This document shows, in pieces, positions 27,843 through 36,617 of a stretch of DNA of 64,000 nt. Both the position numbers and the translations under genes were made by a program. The DNA lies in contig CM119270.1 in assembly GCA_051294375.1 (NCBI GenBank), positions 14,854,046-14,918,045 of the forward strand, written 5' to 3'. The stretch is from Paraspadella gotoi. Taxonomy: Eukaryota > Chaetognatha. The notes below the pieces were generated by a model that saw nothing but the letters and a program-made list of their open reading frames with translations, made no database searches and had not been told where the DNA came from. The first letter of the stretch is position 1, and each line of letters starts with the position of its first letter.

Positions 27843-29001
27843 CGAGAGAGAGAGAGAGGAGAAAGGACAATTATCAAAGTATTAAGTATCAAAGGGGAAA
27901 ATCAACGGGTGACGGGCGACGAGCGACAGTCTTGTAAGGCATAAAAATTATCTCTCTCTTTNNNNNNNNNNNNNNNNNNNNNNNNNGCTGTTGCCACTCC
28001 GTTGGCGCCAATGACCAACGGAGAAACAGGAGCCGGTAGCGCCGCCCCAAGACTCAACAGTGAGTACAATGTCGATGTCGATGTTGATGTTGATGTCGAT
28101 GTTTACTGACAGTATTAATGTCCAGGAGGATGTCAATGCGGACAAACGACTAACTGTCGGACGTGTTGTCAATGTTGTGACGCTCCACCAACTGTTTTCT
28201 GATTATGTATATAAAAAAAATTAGCTTTGGGTAAAAGACGAGTTGCTGACTGTCAAACTGGTCATTTTTAAAACTTATAATTTGTTTTAAAACTAACTTA
28301 ATGAGCTTTCATTGAACTAAAATTTTCTAAATACTGTAAATTTTTTTTTCTAACTTGATAAAAAGAGAAAAAGAGAAAAAGAGAAAAAGAGAAAAAAAGA
28401 AAAAGAGAAAAAGAGAAAAAAAGAAAAAGAGAAAAAGAGAAAAAGAGAAGGGAGGAAAGGGGGGAAAGTAAAAAATCGTCCGCGTGACAACGAAAGCCAT
28501 ATCTCAGTCTATTATGATCTGATTGATTAAAAAACTGACGCGTACGTGTCAAACGTAACAAACTAACAATGAAATGGAAAAGAAAGAAAAACGAAAAAAA
28601 AAGAAGAAAAAAAAGGAAACGCGAGGAAAGCAAAAGGAGGAAAAGAGGGATGGATGGATGGATGGATGGATGGATGGATGGACGGATGGAAAGATGGATG
28701 GTTGGATGGATGGAAGGATGAATGAATGAATGAATGAATGAATGAATGAATGAATGAATGAATGAATGAATGAATGGAATAATGAATGAATAGATGGATG
28801 GATAGATGGTTGAATGGATGGATAGATGGTTGAATGGATGGATGAATCGATGAATGAATGAATGAATGAATGAATGAATGAATGAATGAATGAATGAAGG
28901 AATGAATGAATGAATGAATGAATGAAGGAATGAATGAATGAATGAATGGAATAATGAATGAATGAATGGATGGATAGATGGTTGAATGGATGCAAAGATG
29001 G

Positions 29002-29036
<35 letters not shown>

Positions 29037-29796
29037 AATGAATGAATGAATGAATAAATGAATGAATGAATGACTGAATGAATGAATGAATGAAAGGACG
29101 AAGACGTGAGAGTAGGATTCTGAAATGAGGGATAAAGGAATGAAAAACCGGATGTGGAAGGAAGGAACAAACAAGATAAGAAGAGAGAGCGGAAAAACGC
29201 GCTTCAAGAGAAAAGAGGAAATCAAGAGAGGCAAACAAATAAGAAATTGAAAAAAAAGCGAATTGAGGAACAAAAGGACAAGAAAAAAAGGACAAGAGTC
29301 AAACAAAAGACGGGGACTTTCGTTATTCGACTCAAGGATCAAGAATAAAGACGCGGAATAAGTTTGCATAAAAGTTGATGACTTTTGGCTTATTTCGAAT
29401 CATCTTGGGGAAAATAAACAACTTCTGTCGAGAATCGAATCTCGCTACTTCTTCCACCCCAAACCCTCTAATATTTCCCCTTCGCCACGAGGCCACGACG
29501 CGTCCGAATGGCGACTGACGCCGACGTCTCTCTTGTTTTGACAGATTCTTCATTCGCGGCGACGGTGCTGCGGGCGGCGCGCCAAGCGCAGGCCAAAGAA
29601 GAGGCGGAGAAGCTCGCAGCCGAGCAAAGAGAAAAGGTGAGTGGAGGGGATGGGAGGGTCAGCGGGAAAGGAGGTAAGGTGGAAGGGGGGAGTGGGGCGA
29701 GTTGGACTTCGCGTGTTCGGTGAACTGTTGTCGTGAGCTTTTGTTGTATTTCTATTGTTTGCCTCTCAATGTCCGCGCGGCTGTTGAGAGTTGTTT

Positions 29797-29838
<42 letters not shown>

Positions 29839-30214
29839 TCCCTTATGTTTTATTCAATCGATTCTCGTCGTTGCTCTTTTGTCTACAAAGTCAAGGAATG
29901 CGGAGACAGAGGTCCCCTCTTTTTTTTTAAATCCTTTATAAATTTTTATTCCTGTTTTTTTTTTTTTTTAGTTTTTTATTATTCGCCTTTATTTTCTGTT
30001 ATTGTGTGGTATATTGTGGGATTTTTCCATTTAATTCATGCTTAACAATAAACTTATTAAGCTGTAAAAAGAAAATTGTTTAGTAGTTTTTTTTTCCTTA
30101 TTCTTGATTTCTTTCTTTCTTTCTTTCTTTCTTCTTTCTTTCTTCTCTTTTTTTTTTCTTTTCTTCTTTCTTTCTTTCTTTCTCTCTTTCTTTATTCTTT
30201 CTTTCTTTTTTCTG

Positions 30215-30247
<33 letters not shown>

Positions 30248-30254
30248 TTTCTTT

Positions 30255-30289
<35 letters not shown>

Positions 30290-31294
30290 ATCAGCTCTTC
30301 TTCCTCGCTTCCGGCGCCCAAGGCGTCGACGGAGTCAATAAGCATAAATACTAATGCTCTTCTTACTTGTTGACAAGTTAATAAAAAGAAATGAACATAA
30401 CCCCCCCACTTTGCTATTTGGGTTTCATGAAAGTTGATGTTCTCTGTAAGATCATTTTGAGTTTCAAGAAAATAAACTTGAGGAGATATAACACTGTAAT
30501 AATAACTTAATAATATAGCAGAATGGCTGCATTATAAAAAAGAAGTTGTTATCCTAATTAATCGTAACATCATAACATTTATAACCTTTTTTCGATACTT
30601 TACTACATTTTAATCCTTTCTACTCCGTCATATCGAATTTTATTCCATACTCATTTTTTCGTCTTTGACCCGAGAATCTCAACTTCGTTCCCCATATTTT
30701 TTTTCTTATTACTTTTTTTTTTGGTCGTCATTTTGTTTTTGTTTTTCGTTTTTTTGGGTTTTTTTTTTTGTTTGTTTTTTTCTCGCTCATGTTTTGTTTT
30801 TCGCCGCAGGAAAACCGAAGTCACGGCGCAACCTCCACGGAGGCGCTCTCGAGCGACGCCGGCGGAAGTCAATGCGAAACCACGCCCAAGTAGGATGTGA
30901 GGGGTTGGATTGGGGCTTGGTAGGGGGGGGGCGGGTGAAATGAGGTTAGAAAAGGGTGGCGAATCCGAGTGCGTGATAAACGTGGAAACATAAAAAAAAT
31001 TAGTTGTTTACAGAGTGACGGGATCAAAAGATTTTGATACAAAAAAATCTTAACTGCTACAATATGCAAATGAGATTAAGTAGCTTAAACAAGAACCATG
31101 AATAACTCTCTCACCGTCCACATCTGTCACGCCGTTCACCCTTCACGACTTCTTCTTCTCTTCTGGTTCTCCAAAGCTTCTCGCTTTGACACATGAAGCA
31201 GCCGCCAACCGTTTTTCTCCTTTCATCACGTTTCACTTACCCTTCCTCACTTATCACTTACTCACTTCTTTTTTAGAAACTCTCTCACGTCTCT

Positions 31295-31365
<71 letters not shown>

Positions 31366-32462
31366 AATTCCCGACTTCCCAGTAAACAAAAAAGTTTTTG
31401 TTTATCTATTCCCGTGATAACAAGGCTGGTCAACCGTCTAGTCTCATTTTCCTACGAAATTTCTCATATACTAGCTTTTCAACCGGTTAATGTTAAATAT
31501 TAATTTGTTTACGAGTGCTACTATCGACTTTTTTTTGTTTTATATTGCTATGGTCGATTTTTTATGGAATACAAAACCTTTAACAAAACTTGCTACAAAC
31601 TTCACAACTTTTTTACTTTGTACCCAAACTGTTATTTCTCCGACTCATTTTCACAGCGAACCACCTCGAATGGCCACCCTGGGTCCACCACCCAAGTACG
31701 AAGACGTCTTGGTTAGAGCCTTGAGTCAGAGCAGGAAAGCCGCCGAGATTACTGGTAAAAAGAAGACGGTCACCTTCGTAACATTTTGTCATTTGATTGT
31801 GATATTGTGATAATGGGATCTATCCAATTTTTTGGGTTTTTTTTTGGGGGGGGGTTATATTCGTGAAACTGTGATTACATATAAATTTTTAAAAAACTTC
31901 TCCTCGCTTATCGCCTGTTTTTTTCCCTTAATTCCGTTTATGAAATTGGTACAACCAATATAAATATTATCCATTTATTTAATAAATGAGCTATTCTGCC
32001 CCTGACTTTGGACATTTATTTTCATCTACACATATCTCTCAACAGTCAACCCTTACTTCCGTTCCCTTACTTACCTGTAACTTTCCTTCTTTTCTAATGA
32101 GATGCCCCGGGCATCAAAGGCAATCTCGACCTCGCCATAGTCCCCACTATTTTATGTAGATACTTCGTTTCTCTTCAACACTATCGGCTTTTTTTTTTAA
32201 TTTTCCCCCACATTCTCTTCAACACCCCCTTATCCACCGATCGCCCGCTTTTCACTCCACATCCCGCGTCCACCCAACCCAAACAGGCGGCGACTCCGGC
32301 CCCCTCGTCCCCCACACGACGATCGTCTCCGTCTACGCGGATCCCGACGACGTCAAACCCCACTGCTCCTCCTCTTCCTCCTCCGTCGCCGCCTCCAACA
32401 TCTTCTCCAGGGGGCGCGGCAAACCCGACCCGGATGTGGAATGCCTCACCACGGAGATTTGA
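25575..32462 (+). CDS. Metabotropic glutamate receptor-like class C GPCR, 3' end of gene
   Basis: Exons supported on this strand are 25575-25649, (gap)27987-28059, 29545-29636, 30810-30889, 31657-31754 and 32287-32462, with a further candidate at 27472-27579. Every junction I could test keeps the frame: split codons AAT, AAC and GGC form across introns, and all donors are GT and acceptors AG. The first exon is transmembrane helix 7 of a group I mGluR-like receptor; the rest is the cytoplasmic tail. Such receptors sit in the plasma membrane, bind glutamate with an extracellular Venus-flytrap domain and signal through G proteins. The ligand-binding, Cys-rich and TM1-6 exons are not visible upstream and may lie in gaps, in the low-quality region or outside the window. 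The link between TM7 and the later exons rests on order, strand and phase, because exons may be lost in the gaps at 25954-26141 and 26681-27076. Confidence 0.7.
25653..25679. repeat. GA microsatellite fused to a splice donor
   Basis: The donor GTGAGA of the TM7 exon runs without interruption into a GA tract. Confidence 0.95.
25954..26141. other. Assembly gap of 188 N
   Basis: Followed directly by a GA tract (26142-26158). It lies in the intron or exon space between TM7 and the tail exons of the receptor gene. Confidence 0.97.
26681..27076. other. Assembly gap of 396 N
   Basis: Preceded by a T-run and followed by the first copy of a 160 bp tandem duplication. It is large enough to hide one or more tail exons of the receptor gene. 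Confidence 0.97.
27077..27400. repeat. Tandem duplication of about 160 bp
   Basis: 27077-27238 and 27239-27400 share long blocks (tttctttgttt, cagtctccaca, agctcgcacac, cacagtctttctc, aagagcgatg, cgacggagaggg). They differ by small indels, more of them in the copy next to the N gap. A GGTTGAGT minisatellite of about four units follows at 27411-27441. Confidence 0.85.
27472..27579 (+). CDS. Candidate tail exon of the mGluR-like gene
   Basis: A 108-base GC-rich open stretch with a CAG acceptor and the donor AGG/GTGAGT, phase 0 at both ends, encoding 36 residues ([20 protein letters not shown] within it, then a Gly/Lys/Arg-rich end). Its base composition resembles the other tail exons. The weakness is the poor pyrimidine tract before the acceptor. 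Confidence 0.33.
27712..27864. repeat. Interrupted GA microsatellite
   Basis: GA tract broken by short GGAGA and GATGA variants. Confidence 0.95.
27962..27986. other. Assembly gap of exactly 25 N
   Basis: It follows a CT tract and abuts an exon, so it hides that exon's acceptor. Confidence 0.98.
27987..28059 (+). CDS. mGluR-like gene, cytoplasmic tail exon (5' edge in gap)
   Basis: Only one + frame is open from the gap to the excellent donor ACA/GTGAGT. It encodes 24 residues rich in Ala, Gly and Pro ([19 protein letters not shown]) and ends in phase 1. The leftover A plus the AT of the next exon gives Asn. The true start is inside the 25-N gap. Confidence 0.62.
28358..28450. repeat. AAAAAGAG-type short tandem repeat
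   Basis: About a dozen imperfect units of gaaaaa/gagaaa. Confidence 0.9.
28651..29095. repeat. GGAT/GAAT tetranucleotide minisatellite
   Basis: About 445 bp of alternating blocks of ggat and gaat units, including higher-order blocks (a gataat-gaatgaatgg block occurs twice, near 28770 and 28948). All three - frames stay open and read Ile/His/Ser-Phe repeats; this is a property of the repeat and not a gene. It lies in the intron between the tail exons at 28059 and 29545. Confidence 0.97.
29545..29636 (+). CDS. mGluR-like gene, tail exon with charged helix
   Basis: Acceptor tttgacag and donor AAG/GTGAGT bound a 92-base exon (phase 1 in, phase 0 out). It encodes [20 protein letters not shown] and a further Glu/Lys/Ala stretch, an amphipathic charged helix that may form a coiled coil. 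Codons favour G/C at third positions, in contrast with the flanking introns. Confidence 0.75.
29797..29838. repeat. GTC trinucleotide repeat
   Basis: A pure tract of about 14 units in the intron after the charged-helix exon. Confidence 0.95.
30109..30294. repeat. TTTC microsatellite acting as a pyrimidine tract
   Basis: About 185 bp of tttc units with interruptions, ending in the splice-acceptor-like tctatcag. Confidence 0.95.
30295..30354 (+). CDS. Candidate alternative last exon of the mGluR-like gene
   Basis: After the acceptor-like tatcag, phase 0 matches the preceding exon and gives [19 protein letters not shown] and then TAA. An AATAAA signal lies 26 bp after the stop. If used, it would make a short-tailed receptor lacking the PPxY motif and PDZ ligand. 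The main reading skips it and joins 29636 to 30810, also in phase 0. Another frame is open here as well, so coding is uncertain. Confidence 0.25.
   Translation, partial: LFFLASGAQGVDGVNKHKY
30380..30385 (+). terminator. AATAAA polyadenylation-type signal
   Basis: Placed 26 bp after the stop of the candidate short-tail exon. Confidence 0.35.
30810..30889 (+). CDS. mGluR-like gene, Ser/Thr-rich tail exon
   Basis: Acceptor tcgccgcag and donor CAA/GTAGGA bound 80 bases (phase 0 in, phase 2 out). It encodes [16 protein letters not shown] and neighbouring residues, a likely phosphorylated disordered stretch. If the donor is ignored the frame stops one codon later, so a reader through the intron gives a second possible C terminus. 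The leftover AA plus C of the next exon gives Asn. Confidence 0.72.
31296..31364. repeat. CT microsatellite
   Basis: A nearly pure CT tract in an intron. Confidence 0.95.
31657..31754 (+). CDS. mGluR-like gene, tail exon with PPxY motif
   Basis: Acceptor ttttcacag and donor CTG/GTAAAA bound 98 bases (phase 2 in, phase 1 out). It encodes [20 protein letters not shown] and onward. PPKY is a PPxY motif, the ligand of WW domains such as those of NEDD4-family ubiquitin ligases, often used to drive receptor endocytosis. That role here is inference from the motif. Confidence 0.8.
31941..32012 (-). mobile_element. Dispersed repeat family, copy 2 (fragment)
   Basis: 72 bp similar to one end of the copies at 10530-10720 and 60393-60570 (ggtacaaccaatataaa, then ctgactttggac). 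It sits in the last intron of the receptor gene. Confidence 0.75.
32287..32462 (+). CDS. mGluR-like gene, terminal exon with PDZ ligand
   Basis: The acceptor caaacag opens a 176-base exon whose first two bases complete a Gly codon from the previous exon. It encodes 57 residues ending [11 protein letters not shown] and then TGA. The last three residues T-E-I fit the class I PDZ ligand S/T-x-hydrophobic, as group I mGluRs also have at their C termini (from memory SSTL in mammals). A Ser run and [11 protein letters not shown] lie upstream. Third codon positions are strongly C/G. Confidence 0.8.
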
Positions 32463-32483
32463 GAAGAAAAATGGAAAAAGAAA

Positions 32484-32860
32484 TGGATGGATGGATTGAT
32501 TGCTTGGATTGCATGACGAATGGATGTACAGAGGAATTGGTTGCGTGATGAATGGATTGGATTGGATTGGAGAGATTGGATTGGATGGATGAATGGATAT
32601 ATGAATGGATGGATGTTTGGTTGGATGGATGCATAAACTAATTAGGACGAATAAAGAAAAGGGTAGAAAAGTGGATCAACGGATGGCTGAAAAATGGATA
32701 TATGAATGAATTATTGGATGGATGGTTAAATACAGATATGGATGGATGGATGATTTGCCAGATTTATTGAAGTATTAATGGATGGAATGATGTATGGAAT
32801 TGATGAATTGATAAAAGAATGGATGGACGAAAGTAAGAATATGAACGTTGAAGCTTTCAG
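32484..32860. repeat. Degenerate GGAT-type tetranucleotide repeat
   Basis: Imperfect tggatgga/ttggattgga units just after the receptor stop codon, probably within its 3' UTR. Confidence 0.9.
32650..32655 (+). terminator. AATAAA polyadenylation-type signal
   Basis: 188 bp downstream of the receptor stop codon and a plausible 3' end signal for the full-length tail. Confidence 0.4.
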
Positions 32861-32862
32861 GA

Positions 32863-35275
32863 GTGCTCGAGTCAAATTATCCCATCGGTTAAGAAATCAT
32901 TAAAACCATTCCGAAGGCATTTAACTCTAGTGCTCCTCCAATCTTAGAAGAGGGCTTCCGTCAATGAGCCCCATTTTAAATGCAAATTAGTGAAATTTTT
33001 TGTCTTTTATTTTTTTATTTTTTTAATTTTTTTTAGTTTTACCAAATTCGGCCGCGGCCACTCAAGTAATATTACAATAAGTTAAATATCTTGTCTGATG
33101 TGTGGTTTTTTTTTTTCGAATACATCTTCAAAAATTTTTCAGTTTGACTCGGGCTCATACATATTAATCAATTTTATAAATTTTATTTTAATTTATAATT
33201 TAATTACCAAAGACAACGCCCGTCCGATTTTAGAACAAAGATGCATGCAAATTTCAGAGATAAAAAACTAATGAAATTTTTTGGATTATGCATAATAAAT
33301 TCTTTGCGTAATATCCGTCATTTTTTTAATTGTTTTCAAATTAGTTTTTTTTTTTTTCTATTCTCCTTTTTTTTCACAAAGTCGATTTTTTTTTGGTAAA
33401 AATCCTTGCGATGTTTTTACCGCAACTAACGACTTTGCCTTGCAATTTAATTTTTAGAATATTATTTACTTTTTACGTTTTTGGTAAATCTGAATTGATA
33501 AGATAATTTTAAAATTAAAATATTGCGACGTCATCGATGAGGGGAAACGACGTTACGTGACGCTTCGTGACGGGAAGTGACGTCAAAATCTTATCACGCG
33601 ATGCGATTTCATGAAACAACGGAAAAAAAAATATGAAAGTGACAGGACGACGCACAAGTGTTGAAACACGGTGATCCAAAACTCGACCTCGGTTGACGTC
33701 AAAATTCACAAAAAAAGTCATCGGAACAAAACAAAAAACGAAAAAACGAAACATCTCGAAGTCCAAAACAATTTATTTTTTTTCACAAAGACGTTACAAA
33801 GTGACGCAAAACTGGGCGTGACGAGGTCCTCAAAAGGGCGACGAGTGATCGCGTCTCGCGTCGTCACGAATCGTGACGTAATCCGTCGACATTAGCGACG
33901 TTATTTTTTGACGTCGGTTGAATCCCCTCCTCGAAAAGCCTCGACGTCGTTTTCATTTTTGTTTATTTTGTTTTTTTTTTTCTCCCCATTTTTATTCTTC
34001 ACGATCGTATTTTTTTTTTTTACTCTGGCTTTCTCGTCCCCTCAAGTTGTGGGGATTCGGTTCTAATGACGCAGCGTTCCCGCCATTTTCACATTTTTCT
34101 CTCAATCTTATTTCTAGTTGGGTTTTTTTTTCCGGTTTTTTGAATTGACGTACGGTAAAATACCGATGAATCCAGCTTTTAACGGAACTCTTTTATTTCG
34201 ATAAATTGTTATATTTTGTTTTCTAAATCAAGACTTTGAAAATATAAACTTTGGGTAAAATTAACTTTNNNNNNNNNNTTGGGAACGCTGTGTTCATGTT
34301 TCAAAACCTATCTACGAAAAAAAAATTGCTGTGAATAATGTTAATGTTCTCATTATTCTATTATCATCAATATCATTATCATAAATAAAATCGATATTGT
34401 TATTATTAGTCATTGTCGAGACCATTCTCTTTTAATTTGCGGTCGATGCCAAAACATTTTTAACGAGCTTAAATCTCAAAAAGACAGCTTCAGAAATGCT
34501 TCGTAAATGATATACTTTATCTTTATATGTCAAATTAATTATTTACATATCGGACCTTAATTTCTTGTTCAAAAAAAGATATTTCTGTGCTTGTGACTCT
34601 CGTACGATATTAAAAAAAAACAAGCTTTCTTCGTGTTCGAAAACTGTTTTTGTTTTTATTTGAAACAAAAAAACAAGGCTTATTTATTCTCGCCTCACTC
34701 CGAAATGCATTTTTAGACAAAAAAAAATATTTTTATATTTAATCTCATAGATTTATGTTTTAATTTTTCATTCCAAAGAATGCTAAGTGCAGAACGGCGT
34801 CCGTGGGTCAAGAGTCTATTTAATAACACACTAGTTTGTTAACAAATAAAGAATAAAATAGTTATTGTCCTATGACGTTCTGCGCTTCAAAAGTCTAATT
34901 TCTTTAAAAATCTCTTTCCTCTTTAGATCTCAAAATCTCTCTCATAGTTACGGATTCCTGAATTTGATCACTCTTGAGTTATTGTAATTTACGTTTCATC
35001 TTGTTCGAGTTGCCTTCCATTCCTTTTCGCTGGAAATGAATTAAGAAAAAATATAAAAAGGTACTGATTCTCGTTCAATGTACTTTAAAATTTGTAAAAA
35101 GAAAAAATTACCATAATTCAAAGTGATTTAGACTAGTACAATTCAAAGTATATACATAACTTTTTTCAATTTTTGATTTTAATTAAAAAAAAAGCCTTTC
35201 GTGCTTCTCAATTGTTCCTTTGTTATTTCCACTCCCCTTTGTACGAAAATTTTTTTTTTTCTAAAACGACTTTTA

Positions 35276-35316
<41 letters not shown>

Positions 35317-36228
35317 ACTCTCTCTCTCTCACTCTCTTCGTACATCGTTCATTCCCTCAATTTATCCTCCCATCGTTCTCTCTCTCTCTCTCTCTTTTCT
35401 CCACCCCCCTTTTTTCTCTCCCCAGCGTTCCCTGTTCTTTATCCCCTTGCCCTCTGTGACAAAGTGATTTGAGAATGTTACTTCGAACCATTGTTACGTT
35501 ATATTTGTGTTAATTTGTTACTATTTATTAAGTGGAGGTTCATGTGTGAAAGTAAAATTCATGTTCGGCCAAAAATCGTGGTCGTTTTTTCGAGCACATC
35601 GTTTGAGTTTAGCGGACATTTAAACCACAGAAGTTAGAACCTTGTCGGTTGTCAAAGTGTTTTTAAAAAGCGAAATAAAATATTTGAGCTGCCTCGACTT
35701 TCTGGTTAACTTTCACCATGGCGCCGGCAGTGGTTACAATAATTGTTTGTTTATTAGTTATTAAAATTGAGAGGTGACTATTAAAACGGTCTTAAAATCG
35801 TACGACATCGGAGGCCCCTGGCTCTTAAGATTCTGTACATTTTAAAAATAATCGAGATTTTCGCCGAGTTCACGTTTCTTCATAATCGTCGTCGCGTTCG
35901 ACATTACAAAATTATTATTAACTATCTCAGGACAATTTCTTAAAAATATATAGGCTTTTAGAGAAGCAAAATTGTATATATATTCTATTGGGTGCCAATA
36001 CTTGCGTGTTTAAATAAACAAAAAGAACCAGCCAAAACAATAAAAAGAAGAAGATAAGGAGAAAATCTTAAAGAATGTGCGTGAATGCTATGAAAAAATT
36101 CAATCTCTATTTACATAAATCTATGTTAGTAAATACTAACCCTTTCTTTTCAGTACTATAGTGACCCTCTATACAATATACATAATTTTACATATGTTTC
36201 AATATACAATTATACATATATTAACTCA
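32863..36228. other. Intergenic region between convergent genes
   Basis: Tail-to-tail spacer between the + receptor gene and the - SH2 gene. It is AT-rich with T homopolymers, a block dense in gacgt and tcgtgacg words (33530-33920), a 10-N gap at 34269-34278 and a CT tract at 35280-35400. No exon with domain support is visible. Confidence 0.6.
35280..35400. repeat. CT microsatellite, interrupted
   Basis: CT tracts at 35280-35335 and 35377-35395. Confidence 0.9.
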
Positions 36229-36230
36229 CA

Positions 36231-36553
36231 CGCAAAAAAAAACGCGCCACTTTATAACTTTACATTCCAGATGCTCCATAGAAATATTTATACAAATTAT
36301 ATAATAAAAATAAAGTTTTTTAAAAAATGAATCAATATGATTAAGTTTTATCATAATCGGTCAAATAGTTTAAGAGATATGATTTCTTAAACCCGAGTGT
36401 TTCAAATCAAGAAGGGAAAAACAAAAGCTTCAAAATAATTTACCTGTCTTTCATAATATTTTTTAATAAATTTTAATTTTAAAGTTTTTAAAAAAAATTC
36501 AAATATACAGGGTGGTTTTTAAAGGCTGAAATAAAGTGGCGCGTTTTTTTGCA
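36231..36553. mobile_element. MITE-like element with inverted terminal repeats
   Basis: The left end reads gcaaaaaaaaacgcgccact and the right end is its complement (agtggcgcgtttttttgc), about 25 bp of terminal inverted repeat enclosing about 320 bp. The interior carries atcggtcaaatagtttaaga and atacagggtgg, word types common in arthropod and other invertebrate MITEs. No transposase is encoded. It sits about 65 bp downstream of the SH2 gene stop codon and may form part of its 3' UTR. Confidence 0.7.
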
Positions 36554-36617
36554 CATGACTGTTTCTCTCTAAATCTCAAGACTTTGTACTGACGCAAATT
36601 CCTGTTGGCGGATTGAC

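Noticed and set aside
28298-29369. Three overlapping - strand frames of 248-290 codons rich in Phe-Ile-His-Ser
   Set aside because: They are translations of the GGAT/GAAT tetranucleotide repeat, which has no stops in these frames; no unique protein sequence or splice logic.
32181-32363. Antisense frame opposite the receptor's last exon
   Set aside because: Shadow of the high third-position GC of the real + strand exon.
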